DNA from: Syncephalastrum monosporum B8922
Lineage: Eukaryota; Mucoromycota; Mucoromycetes; Mucorales; Syncephalastraceae
Reading direction: 5' to 3'
Length of the DNA stretch: 18,274 nt
Assembly: GCA_000697355.1 (NCBI GenBank)
Contig: JNEN01000811.1
Coordinates: 1-18,274 of the forward strand
The notes under the pieces are model-generated. The model was not told where the DNA came from. It saw only the letters and a program-made list of their open reading frames with translations, and searched no databases. The translations under genes and the position numbers were made by a program. This document shows positions 9,041-18,274 of this stretch, piece by piece; the first letter of the stretch is position 1, and every line of letters starts with the position of its first letter.

Positions 9041-10298
9041 GCTACTTCCACCGTCCTTATGGCCAAACTCTTTCTGCCTTCAGTTAACTGTGCTTTCTGT
9101 TCGGTCGTCAGTATACTTTATTGTCTTGGAAATGTATCTATGGTGCTGACGAGCCCTATGAAATCTGATCCGATGCTTGAATCTTCAAAGAAAGATAAAG
9201 TTTCTACATATTAAGGCACTGCTCGTGAGATGCTCGCAGACTGATACACCGGTGTATACCGCCTCATGTTGCGGTTGCATTTGTACCAGATGTTCATCTC
9301 ATAGCCCTGACACTGATAAAGCACGGACAGGACCATATGCATGTTATGCCTCGGAACCAAAGCGGCAACGGTAATGAGCTGTTAGCTGAAAGAGTACTTT
9401 TTGACTGTCAGTCGTGAAATTATGCAGGTACGAGCAATAGAGCGACTTGGTATATACACCACATTAATCACTGACGCTTGACCGGTTTATGTGTTACATT
9501 TCCTATAAATAACGGCATATTGTTCAAGACGTCTACTAGCCCTTGTTTGCTTGGACTCCTCTCGTTCTACGTACGTATAAGTTCCCATCTATTCATTTAT
9601 GACAAAGCAAAGGCGAACAAAGTGGTACAAGTCTGGATATAGAACATGCAAGTCGCGAAGTAAGAAAAAAAAAAGCATCCGCGATCCTTCGATCATGCTG
9701 CTACTGTCCATACGTTGCTGACGTATGGTCATACAATGAGTGACTTTATAAACATTTGTGTCACATCAAGTCAAAAGAAGCCATTTGGGCAAAATCGGTT
9801 GCTCGTATTTTGACAGCTTAACCTGAAGACAAGCAAATACAGCCCAGTACATCTTTGGTGATGATTAGTGCACGAGTGATCGAACGTGGCAAAACACCGA
9901 GTATACGGAATGGGGTGTACTGCCCTTCTTGTGTCTCCAAATGTGCATGCACGAAATGTTACCTGACATATCTTGTGCAAGTCCGTCCAGACCATGATAC
10001 GGTCCTTAGGTGTCGCAAAATGTTTGTATCCATACTGCCTTGCAATTGCTATTACATGTTCTACTCGGTTATGTAAGAGCACGAGCCAAGTAGCCCGTCC
10101 AATGTGCCCTGCCAATTCTTAAAAATAACTATGCGCATAGGAGTTTGATTGCTGGAAATATAAAACAAAAAGTCAAGATATTATGTAACCAGTAGAGAAG
10201 TAGCGTGGATGGGGACAGTCCTCCGCCCCATGCCGTTATGGTTGGGTTCCCCTCTCCTGTCCATCCTCGTTATTTTGGTGCACTTACATATGGCTCGA

Positions 10299-10345
10299 CT
10301 TTTTTTCTTCTTTCTTTCGCTTTTGTTTTTCCATTCCTTCGCTTT
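10299..10345 (+). promoter_or_regulatory. Pyrimidine-rich leader of the G-beta gene
   Basis: A T/C-rich run (CTTTCTTTCGCTTTTG and neighbours) about 70-115 nt before the start codon at 10416. It matches tracts ahead of the other + strand genes. A transcription-initiation role is inferred. Confidence 0.4.
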
Positions 10346-10415
10346 CGTTTAGCTGCCTTACCCTCGCACGTCGACTAGCACCACTTCCGTTCCTTGTTCA
10401 TTCCTCTATTCGCTA

Positions 10416-11756
10416 ATGGCCGACATGCAGCCAGACGATGACGTGACCGAGCGAATCGCCTCTGCGCGACGTGAGGGAGAACTACTCAAAGAGCGTATCA
10501 AGCAACGCCGAGATGCATTGGATGATGTATCATGTAAGGGACGTCACAAAAAAGAAAAGTATCAATGATTAAAAATAATGGGAAAGTGCTCGAAATGGCC
10601 AAAGACACGGAGCCGCTTCCACGGCTGGTATTGAGAGTTCGTCGCCATCTGAAGGGGCACTTGGCCAAAATATATGCCATGCAATGGGCACGCGACGCAC
10701 GCCACCTCGTCTCTGCCTCGCAAGATGGCAAGCTGATTGTGTGGGACGCTTACACCACCCACAAGATACATGCTATCCCACTGCGTTCCGTCTGGGTCAT
10801 GACCTGTGCTTTTGCTCCTTCGGGCGGTCTTGTTGCTTGCGGTGGTCTCGACAACATGTGCACCATTTACAACCTCAACGCAAAGGAAGGACCACGCCGT
10901 CCTGCTCGAGAGCTTGGCTCTTACCACACAGGCTACCTAAGCACCTGCCGTTTCGTCGACGACCGCAAGATTCTGACGGGTTCGGGCGATAGGTCCTGTA
11001 TGCTTTGGGATATTGATGCTGGTACACGCCTTGCCGCCTTTAACGATCATTCAAGCGATGTCATGAGGTAACATCCCATACTGCAGGCCATTATCACCAT
11101 CAATACGTTATTGTATTCATCATGCATCAATATCATTGTAGCGTGGCTCTTCATCCCAACAATCCCAACCTGTTCGTGTCAGGTGCATGCGATGCGACAG
11201 CCAAGGCCTGGGACCTGCGAACGGGCAAGTGCACCCACACCTTCCTTGGCCACGAATCGGATATCAACTCTGTCCAGTATGTCAAACAAAGGACACATCA
11301 TCGCGAAACTTCGTGTCTGTCATATTGGTTGCACAACATGCTAAAATCCCCAATTGCACGTGTGGTCTAGATTCTTTCCAAGCGGGGACGCCTTTGCCAC
11401 CGGATCTGATGATGGCTCCTGCCGTCTCTTTGATTTGCGCGCAGATACGCAATTGCACACCTACGCGAGTAACGATTTTTTATGTGGTATCACTTCCGTA
11501 GACTTTTCTGTTTCCGGTCGTGTCCTCTTTGCTGGCTATGACGATTTCAGCTGCCACGCTTGGGATACCCTTAAAGGAGACCATGTCGGCACTCTTTCTG
11601 GTCACGAAAATCGCGTCTCGTGCCTTGGTGTGACCAAAGATGGCACAGCTCTATGTACAGGCAGCTGGGATAACCAGCTCAAGGTATGGAAGCCAACGCG
11701 AAATGCATGTGATATCCATACGCTAAATATCTGATCTAACGCAGATCTGGGCCTGA
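10416..11756 (+). CDS. Heterotrimeric G-protein beta subunit, five exons, 352 aa
   Basis: Exons are 10416-10533, 10587-11067, 11142-11276, 11371-11683 and 11745-11756. All four introns are GT-AG and the joined frame has 353 codons. The N-terminal 40 residues are a charged coiled coil ([18 protein letters not shown]), the Ggamma-binding helix of Gbeta. Seven WD40 blades follow, with signature stretches [74 protein letters not shown] and [11 protein letters not shown]. The length and the C-terminal KIWA ending are those of true Gbeta rather than generic WD proteins. It should pair with Ggamma at the plasma membrane and release from Galpha on receptor activation, acting in mating, growth or nutrient signalling in fungi. 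The last exon encodes only Ile-Trp-Ala-stop. Other WD proteins such as RACK1 are excluded by the N-terminus. Confidence 0.95.
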
Positions 11757-12286
11757 TCGCCATTGAACGACCTTCTACCCATTTGCCAACTACAACGGCA
11801 ATATCAACCAACACCACATCACATTGCATATGCCAACATTCTTACTCAACTGCTGATTTTATTCCATCGTATCACGATACATCATCCGCATTAGACGTTT
11901 ATATTTGTATGACCTCCTTGTTTTGACGTACACGAGCAGGAGCATTTCATATTATCTTACATCCATATACAATTTCTATACATACAAGAATTACAAGTTT
12001 AGACTATAGCAAATATATATCCAAATTCTTTAAGTATCACGTTACTTGTTAGTAGCACCTCAATACGATGCACTGTGATGTGTGCCTTGTTGTGATCTTG
12101 TCGAAGAGTGGACAGAGCCGCATGTATGCAGCCTTTGAACGAAAACACTTGACAAAGACGGCGGAGCACGCAACCATTCATCTCCAAGCTTTACCAAGAT
12201 ATAGGAACGAGTTCACATCTTTGACCAACTTGCTTTTGAAAGGGCTTTTATTATCACTAACCTATCACAGTCGCTATTTGATCCTC
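11757..12286. other. Convergent 3' intergenic region
   Basis: AT-rich 530 bp between the stop codons of the G-beta gene (+) and the acidic/basic protein gene (-). It presumably holds both 3' UTRs. I see no gene or clear hairpin terminator, and the open frame that crosses into 12287 onward on plus is a shadow of the minus-strand gene. Confidence 0.6.
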
Positions 12287-13406
12287 TTAAGCCCAGTCGC
12301 CTTGGAGCGGAGATGCAGGATTCTCCTTCTTGGCCAGATTAAGTTCGTCGAAAACGCTTTTATCAACACCAACGTGTCGCAAATGCTTCTTATCTTCTTC
12401 TTCCATCTCTCCGAGCTCCTCGCCGACATCCCCCAGTTCACCCTCAATGTCTTGGGTGGCTCCCACCATCATGAGTTCGGCATACTTGTAGTTCAAGTAC
12501 TCGCTTGTGGCCTCGAGGGCTATCCAGCGACGGTCACGGAATCCTTCCTGGAGCTTTTCTGGAAAGTCGGCCTTTTCCTTTGTGCTCAGTCCGACATTGG
12601 GCTGAAACTTCTTTGGATTTTTCACCGAGAGCACGATGCTTGCCTCCTTCATGATGTTGAACGCCTTTTGCACGTCGTCAGGCTCCTCGGGGACCGTCAA
12701 CAAATACGCCAAGTGTGAATGGCCGCTGTGCGACGTGATCTCGTACACGCCTTCGCCCTAACAAGGCAAAATTACTCATGAGTAAGAAATAGACATACAC
12801 ATAATTAGCATTATTTTCTTTTACCATGGGTCGTGCAGGTGGTACAGTGCGCGTGCCTCGGGTCTTTGTTTCATAGCTTTGCTGCTTAAAAGCCTCGGAG
12901 ATGTCGTTCATGTTGTCGGACGCTACACCGACAAACGCCCAATATCGCTGGTGCTGATTGATCTTTGGCAATGCCTTGCGGCCCAGGATTATCAGCGTCG
13001 GCTTGCGCGTCGTACCCTCTTCGGTCCAGTAAGGCTTGAGAACCATGTACACCTTTTGTACTTCGTCCGCGCTATCAACCTCATTGTCCACGTCCAGTTT
13101 CGGCCGGTAAAGGAAGTAGATGTGACCTTTCTCCAGCACGCGGGCTTTCTTTTCTGTGTCCACCACCTGTTCTTCGTCCTCTTTCTTAGTCTTCTTGGCG
13201 GGTGGCGATGATGTTGACTTTTTCTCTTCTTTTGGCTGTTCTTCCTCCTCCTTTTCCTTTTCCTTTTCCTGCTTCTGCTGCTGCTTCTGCTTCTCCTCCT
13301 CCTCTTCCTGCTTTTGCTCTTCCTTTTCATCTTCCTTTTCATCGGCAGCACGCTTTGTTCCGCGATCTTCCTCCTTTTTGGTTTGCTGTCTTGTCTTGGG
13401 TGGCAT
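12287..13406 (-). CDS. Conserved fungal protein with Lys/Glu-rich N-terminus, two exons, 350 aa
   Basis: Minus-strand exons are 13406-12825 and 12757-12287. The 67-nt intron (12824-12758) has donor GTAAAAG and acceptor TTGTTAG, and joins ARPM to GEGVYEI. Residues 1-85 are extremely rich in Lys, Glu and Gln (KEEDRGTKRAADEKEDEKEE and following), with basic clusters such as PPAKKTKK, likely a disordered, nuclear-localised tail. The rest is a compact conserved domain: EKGHIYFLYRPKLD, ILGRKALPKINQHQRYWAFVG, YETKTRGTR, then GHSHLAYLL and SVKNPKKFQPNVGLS. I recognise this domain in fungal proteins often labelled 'BTB domain transcription factor', and in some bacterial hypotheticals, but I see no BTB fold here and the function is unknown. 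It is divergent from VTC4, sharing about 1 kb of promoter DNA. Confidence 0.85.
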
Positions 13407-13528
13407 CGTATGTTAGAACAAAGAAAGAATGCAGAGAAAATTATGCAGCGGTGGAGTGCTTATCTGGTAGACCAATGACATAGTTGTAACGTATTGACAC
13501 TGGCTCAATTGCCCCTGTTTGCAAGGCT

Positions 13529-13538
13529 GTTTATATTA
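13529..13538 (-). promoter_or_regulatory. Possible TATA box of the minus-strand acidic/basic gene
   Basis: Reads AATATAAACA on the minus strand, about 125 nt upstream of the start at 13406. A pyrimidine-rich leader lies between it and the ATG on that strand. Assigned by motif and distance only. Confidence 0.35.
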
Positions 13539-13581
13539 CGCATATATCACGCCCTGCATTCTGATTCGCTGGATGTGAGGT

Positions 13582-13589
13582 CACGTGGG
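13582..13589. promoter_or_regulatory. CACGTGGG E-box, Pho4-like site
   Basis: A perfect CACGTG followed by GG lies in the divergent promoter region, 176 bp from the minus-strand gene start and about 810 bp from the VTC4 start. CACGTGGG is the high-affinity Pho4 site in budding yeast, and the Neurospora phosphate regulator NUC-1 also binds CACGTG. VTC4 is a yeast PHO target. Function here is inferred, and basic-helix-loop-helix or USF-type factors other than Pho4 would fit too. Confidence 0.35.
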
Positions 13590-14394
13590 GTGATCTTGAT
13601 GCAGTTTATAGAGTTTGTGAGCACCTTTTCACAAAGGAGTTACTGACAGTACTGTGGCGGGACTGTCGTGCATAAATAAGGTTTCGAAGAGAGCCTGCGC
13701 CTCTCTTTTGACAGCTCTTAATTACTGTGTCCTTGCATGATACAACATTTCTGCCGGGCACGTAGATGACTTGCAGATAGAGCTGTCAGCGAGCTATTAG
13801 GTTTGCTTTCAGCAAGCGTGGATTCTCAATGCAGAGGTTGCACAAATGCGCAAAACGCTTTTGGTCTAATGTCGGGCTGCTATGCTATGTTTTAAATAAT
13901 AACGCACACGAGCCAATGTCGGCGGCGATTTTTGCCTGAAAAAACGTTTCTTCCATCCTATAGCATGGTGTTTTTTACTTCTGCTTCTATTCCCCTTGTT
14001 CTGTATTCATTCATATATATATACATCAATCAGTTGCAGGACGTATAAACACACATACAAAATACAAGCGAGCTAGTTTTATATATAGCTCGTGCAATAC
14101 CGACTGTGATAAAACACTCTCGCAATGAACTTATGTCTGATCTCTTTTACATCTGTGCGCAGGGAAAGCACCGACTCGACCAACCAGATAGCGTTATGCG
14201 CGCACATGTGTTTCATTTTGATACCCGCTGTTGTTTGATCCTGCACTTGGACCCGCGGTCGCCGTTCTCGCCGTTCTCTTCGTCATTGCTTATTTTCTTT
14301 ACTTTTATATTTTCTTGTTCCGTTTTCCTCGTATTTTCTTTTTTCTCCTTCCTTCTTCTTTCCTCCTCCACCTGAACATTCGCTTTCTGTCTCA

Positions 14395-16779
14395 ATGAAG
14401 TTCGGGCACACATTGCGCACCTCTTTATACCCGGAATGGACTTACTATTACCTTGGTAAGTCTAGATCGTTTCCCATTGTGATTCAAACCCTGACACCGC
14501 CTTCCCGTTCTAGCCTACGACGACCTCAAGGGCTTGCTAAAAAACAAGACGCGTCTTGACTGGTCCGAGGATAACGAGTCCCACTTCGTTGAAAGTCTTG
14601 AGAAAGAGCTTGAGAAGGTGTACAACTTTCAGCGCGTCAAACTCGGCGAGATCCACCGACGCATCGAAGCAGAGGCACGTGAAGTCGACGAACTATGCCG
14701 CAAAGAAGACCCTCATGATGATGAATTCACTGCATCCGAACTCGAACTCGAGCACATTATCGCGGATGTACACGACCTCGCCAAGTTCACCCGTCTCAAC
14801 TATACAGGTTTTCTAAAAATCATCAAAAAGCACGATGTATGTTTATTTCTGTTGGAGACGTTTGATCCTGATGCCCAATCGCTACGTGCGTGCTATGGAT
14901 TTTGTAGAAAGTGACAGGATGGACACTCAAGCCAATGTTCATGGTGCGCCTCAACGCCAAGCCCTTTTACAAAGAAAACTACGATGCCCTGATCGTGCGG
15001 ATCTCCACTCTTTACGATCGTGTTCGTACACGAGGCAAGGAGCGTGGCGGTGACTCTGGTGCAGGCGGTAAACAATCGGCTTTTGTGCGGAACACCACCA
15101 AATATTGGTAAGTCTCTACCTCCCCCTGGACACAACCCCCTTGTGTACATGAGAAGTGCGTGCTCGTGTGAGTGACGTGTGCATGTGTATATCTCTGTTA
15201 TTGTATCATGTATGTGCATCTGCTAACCAATGTGTTTCAGGGTCCATCCGGATAATATAACCGAACTTAAACTCATCATTCTCAAACATTTGCCTGTCCT
15301 TGTTTTCAACCCCAACAAAGAATTCGAATCCCAGGATTCAGCCATCACCAGTATTTACTACGACAATGATGACTTCGACCTTTACAAAGGACGACTCGAG
15401 AAAACTGAAGGTGCCGAAGCCATCCGTATGCGCTGGTACGGCGGCATGGACTCCAATACTATCTTTGTCGAGCGTAAGACCCATCGGGAGGATTGGACGG
15501 GTGAAAAATCGGTCAAGGCACGTTTCCCCATCAAAGAAAAATACCTCAATGCATTCCTTCACGGTGAGTACACCACCGACGAGCTCTTTGCAAAGATGCG
15601 TGAGCAAGGCAAGCACTCGGAGAAGGAAATCAAAGAGATGCAACAGTTGGCGGAGGAGGTGCAGTACACGACCCTGACCAAGCGGTTACATCCCATGATG
15701 CGCACTTTCTACAACCGTACCGCCTTCCAACTGCCAGGTGACGCGCGCGTACGTATCAGTCTTGACACCGAGCTAAGCTTGATTCGCGAGGACAATATGG
15801 GCCGCACACGCGCGGGTGACAACTGGCGCCGGATGGACATTGGTGTCGATTATCCCTTCAAGCAGCTTCCTGACAAGGACATCTGCCGATTTCCTTATGC
15901 CATTCTGGAAGTCAAGCTACAGACTCACATTGGCCAGGAGCCACCGCAATGGGTCGTCGAGCTCGTCAATTCCCACCTTGTCGAATCCGTGCCCAAGTTT
16001 TCCAAATTCATTCACGGTTGCGCCACCCTTCTTGAAGACAAGGTCAATCTGTTGCCATTCTGGCTGCCACAGATGGATATCGATATCCGCAAACCCCGCG
16101 TCAAATCGTTTGGTCTCTCGCGCCCTGTCGATACGACAAACAGCAGCACTGCTTCGGGCAATAGCACAGATGATGACCAGCTTCGCATTGCCATGGGAGC
16201 CAGTGACGAGAACCAGCCTTTGCTCCAGTCGTCATCGCAAGCGCAAGGGGAAAATAACCAGCGGAACTACGGTGGTATCATGAAACAACTGTCACCCGCC
16301 GGTATCCGTAATTTGTTCCGCAAAACCAAAGATTTGCCTCCTGCCCGACGAGGAAGTATGCGTGCTGCCGTCGTGCAAGGACCGCCGCCTGTCAAGACCT
16401 TCTTTGCCAACGAACGTACGTTCTTGGCATGGCTTCAATTTACCCTCTTGCTCGGTGGTCTTGCGATCGGTTTACTCAACTTTTCGGACAAGGTGGGCCG
16501 CGTGTCTGCAGGTATCTTCACAGTACTATCCATGGGTGTCATGCTGTATGCGCTTTACTCGTTCCACGATCGTGCCGATCGCGTCAGCAAAAAGGATATT
16601 GGCGAATACTCGGACAAGTACGCGCCTGCGGTGCTTACACTCTTAATGGTGCTAGCAGTTGGTGTCAATTTTTACTGTAAGTTGGGTTTATATGCGTATT
16701 TTAAACACGAAACTAATGACTCAATTATTTTCTGATAGTGCGGCTGAGCTTCAGTGATGGTGTGCAATGGCATAATTAA
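14395..16779 (+). CDS. VTC4: Vacuolar transporter chaperone 4, polyphosphate polymerase, five exons, 686 aa
   Basis: Exons are 14395-14455, 14514-14836, 14908-15107, 15241-16676 and 16739-16779, giving 687 codons after removal of four GT-AG introns. The SPX domain (about 1-146) has Tyr22, Lys26 and the KIIKKHDK helix, which bind inositol pyrophosphates. The central VTC tunnel domain (about 190-480) keeps the catalytic residues of yeast Vtc4: Lys193, Arg257 and Arg259 (RMRW), Lys274 (ERKTHREDW), Glu418 (ILEVKL), Lys447 and Lys450 (PKFSKF). An acidic/polar linker and a three-helix DUF202 membrane domain (about 578-680) end the protein. It should make polyphosphate from ATP and feed it into the vacuole as part of the VTC complex (EC 2.7.4.1). 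The intact active site separates it from Vtc2/Vtc3. The final exon (14 codons) includes the end of the last membrane helix. Confidence 0.96.
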
Positions 16780-17353
16780 AACACTTGAGATAGCCGAGGA
16801 TGTAGACACAGCTCAATATGGAGGGACAATTTTTTTTTTTTGCGTTGCATGTATTCATAGTCACACATTTTTAAAACATTCTTAACGCTCGACTCATCAC
16901 ATAAGTGTCTTCGATTGCAAAAAATATGTCCTTTGTAAAAAGACACAGACTTGGACTAGGTATGGCCATATTTGCATATACATTTCTTAATTCCAGAAGA
17001 GAAAACAAAAGACAGAAACATGTAGCAAAAATTAAAGGACACAAAGACCCAGTTTCTTTTTTACTGTGTCTTCCTCTCAATCATCCATCGCTCAAACCTC
17101 ACTCAAGCACTTAAAAGCAAGGACCGGGTTGCCCCGTGGATTGAAGTTCTTTAATGTACTCAGGCTCTCTGGGGTCAAACACTGCGACACTTTATTAAGA
17201 CACGGAAGCACAAACCATGTCTTTATAATTTGTAAGTTTGCTGACTTTAGCTGCATGACATCTTGAAAGCTCATCATGCAGCAAGGTGATCGAAGGAAGC
17301 AGCAATAATTTATATCAGAATTTCCCTATAGGCCTTGGCCATTTATCTCATAG
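16780..17353. other. Region downstream of VTC4 without a supported gene
   Basis: It includes the VTC4 3' UTR (a T run at about 16830) and an AT-rich stretch with 60-70 codon open frames on both strands. None is convincing, but some + strand frames between about 16905 and 17260 could belong to the decayed element that follows. Confidence 0.45.
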
Positions 17354-17638
17354 CCTTGTGTACATGAAAACTTACATGTTTCGAGATGCAGCAGTACTTC
17401 GAAGTTGTTGAATATCAGTGGAAGTTATACTTTTCAAAAAGTCTACATAAAGAATATAAAAGAAGCACGTCTTCAAGTTCATGGACACTCTGAAATAGTA
17501 AAAGCTATGTGTACAATGGTCCGTTCATTGATATCCATAAAGCGTCCAATAGAACAAGACGTAGCGTTTGTGAAGAAACGCCGATCAAGCACGGACATAC
17601 CAGACACAGTAGCTATACAGTCTAACGTTTGCTAACAA
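17354..17638 (+). pseudogene. Possible coding remnant, unknown family
   Basis: An open frame of about 94 codons with no ATG in its first 55 codons, from just after a TAG at 17351 to a TAA ending at 17635 or shortly after. It has protein-like composition (GSYTFQKVYIKNIKEARL, then HSEIVKAMCTMVRSLISIKR, with a basic KKRR near the end). The upstream region seems to continue it in other frames with stops, as expected for a decayed gene. The order 'strand with Gly-Tyr, then two helices, then a basic tail' resembles, from memory, the C-terminus of Mucorales repetitive hypothetical proteins, possibly the family suspected at 2305-2934. Codon use is less C-ending than in the nearby genes, so it may simply be chance. 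Confidence 0.28.
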
Positions 17639-18214
17639 TGAGCGGTCATTACCCATGGGCTTTAACTCATACGCCACAGGACAAATCAATGAATTTTTGT
17701 CCCTGGAACCTGAATCGGACCTCGTCCTTAAATGATTAAAATGGATAATTTTTGAGGCGGCGAAGTGTCAATGGATCATGCAACTCAGATAAAGTTGTAC
17801 CAAATTTTTAATGCAGAGCAGTGCATGATGCTTATGCGTCATACTCTGGTCAATTAAACGTGATAGTGTATGCTTTGGAAAGTTCGTCTTATATATTCTA
17901 GCACAAATAAATCTTCATCAGCGCATGTCTCCAAGGTAGTCTCCAAGGCAACCTGATGGAAGTGCCAGGCAACTGCAGTAGTCATGTGTGACAGACTGAT
18001 CCTCAGGCACATGAACGGGACAGAAAGGACTGAATCCTCAAGTCCAATGTGTCAATGAAGGCACGCCATCTGCTCATGAGGGTTGTGCCATTGTTTCTTC
18101 CCACACATATACTGGCTTTCAATTGTAGGCGGTGACGGCACATACACAGGCGCGTATTCATGCGATTTCTTTTTTTTTTTTTTTCCTTTTTTTTTTCTCC
18201 TCAGACTTATCGTC
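17639..18214. other. Promoter region of the edge gene
   Basis: No gene supported. It ends with a long T/C tract (about 18169-18202) and CTCCTCAG just before the ATG at 18215. This resembles the pyrimidine leaders of other genes here, but could also be the acceptor of a leader intron. Confidence 0.45.
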
Positions 18215-18274
18215 ATGACAGTTGACATGCCTGCTCAAGCTTCCTCATCTGCTCCTCGCCGCCTTGTGCGCCAA
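18215..18274 (+). CDS. Start of an unidentified gene, cut by the window edge
   Basis: The ATG at 18215 opens 20 codons to the edge of the window (MTVDMPAQASSSAPRRLVRQ). The first residues are Ala/Ser/Pro-rich with basic residues, typical of a disordered N-terminus, and too short to name. Support comes from the pyrimidine-rich leader directly upstream, shared with VTC4 and the G-beta gene. The ATG could instead lie in a second exon if CTCCTCAG at 18196-18203 is a splice acceptor. Confidence 0.5.
   Translation, partial: MTVDMPAQASSSAPRRLVRQ

Larger units (their letters stand above)
8830..10415. other. Intergenic, about 1.6 kb without a confident gene
   Basis: It separates the divergent esterase and G-beta genes. 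Several 60-115 codon open stretches exist on both strands. The longest is 9771-10115 on minus, opposed by 9855-10076 on plus, which contains CPSC and CACTKC. None shows a family motif, a clear start or splice logic. A promoter-like CTATAAATAA occurs near 9503, with a 40-codon basic ORF downstream at 9599-9721. A TATAAAAC string at about 10158 may serve the G-beta gene. Confidence 0.5.
13407..14394. other. Divergent intergenic/promoter region of the acidic/basic gene and VTC4
   Basis: About 1 kb between head-to-head genes. Besides the E-box and the minus-strand TATA it holds a small inverted repeat AAGAGAG...CTCTCTT near 13687-13708, TATATATATA-type strings at about 14013-14022 and 14079-14088, and a strong pyrimidine tract from about 14277 to 14392 just before the VTC4 ATG. 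No gene is supported. Confidence 0.55.

Noticed and set aside
9771..10115. 114-codon minus frame, opposed by a Cys-containing plus frame
   Set aside because: No recognisable domain, start context or splice sites. Both strands are equally open, so coding cannot be argued.
12068..12718. 216-codon plus frame
   Set aside because: It lies mostly antisense to exon 2 of the conserved minus-strand gene and has no domain.
12287..13406. Naming the minus-strand gene as a BTB transcription factor
   Set aside because: That label is used for relatives in fungal annotations, but no BTB/POZ motif is visible here, so I left the function open.

Overview
The window looks like nuclear DNA of an early-diverging filamentous fungus, most likely Mucoromycota/Mucorales. 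That placement is an inference from gene content and protein style, not a database match. The eukaryotic signs are direct. Long reading frames are interrupted by short GT-AG introns (49-133 nt), several with CTAAC/CTAAT/CTGAC-like branch points. Pyrimidine-rich leaders sit upstream of most genes, and the proteins are fungal types (VTC4, G-protein beta, ArAE_2/FUSC-type transporter).

Layout. Positions 1 to about 1100 hold a degenerate minisatellite whose orientation flips near 900. It abuts an intronless C2H2 zinc-finger gene (1167-2300, +). Next to it, 2305-2934 reads like a broken protein-coding remnant on the same strand, possibly part of the same ancestral gene. After about 1.2 kb with no supported gene comes a four-exon membrane protein of about 1006 aa (4136-7314, +). 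It converges on an intronless SGNH/sialate-O-acetylesterase-like gene (7459-8817, -), which is the best candidate here for horizontal transfer. About 1.6 kb without a confident gene follows.

The right half is conserved housekeeping and signalling. A five-exon heterotrimeric G-protein beta subunit (10416-11756, +) is tail-to-tail with a two-exon nuclear-looking acidic/basic protein of unknown function (12287-13406, -). That gene is head-to-head with a five-exon VTC4-type polyphosphate polymerase (14395-16779, +). Their shared intergenic region holds a CACGTGGG box matching the yeast Pho4 high-affinity motif, notable because VTC4 is a phosphate-regulon gene in yeast. The last 1.4 kb has another possible coding remnant (about 17354-17638, +) and the first 20 codons of a further gene at the edge (18215, +).

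Functionally the window is mosaic. Phosphate sensing and polyphosphate synthesis, G-protein signalling and membrane export sit beside repeat-rich, eroding accessory DNA at both ends. I did not find a CRISPR array, a rRNA or tRNA gene, an intact transposon or a convincing new multi-gene system. The most unusual items are the inverted minisatellite that serves as the upstream region of the zinc-finger gene, the apparent remnants of a lineage-specific gene family, and the bacterial-looking esterase.
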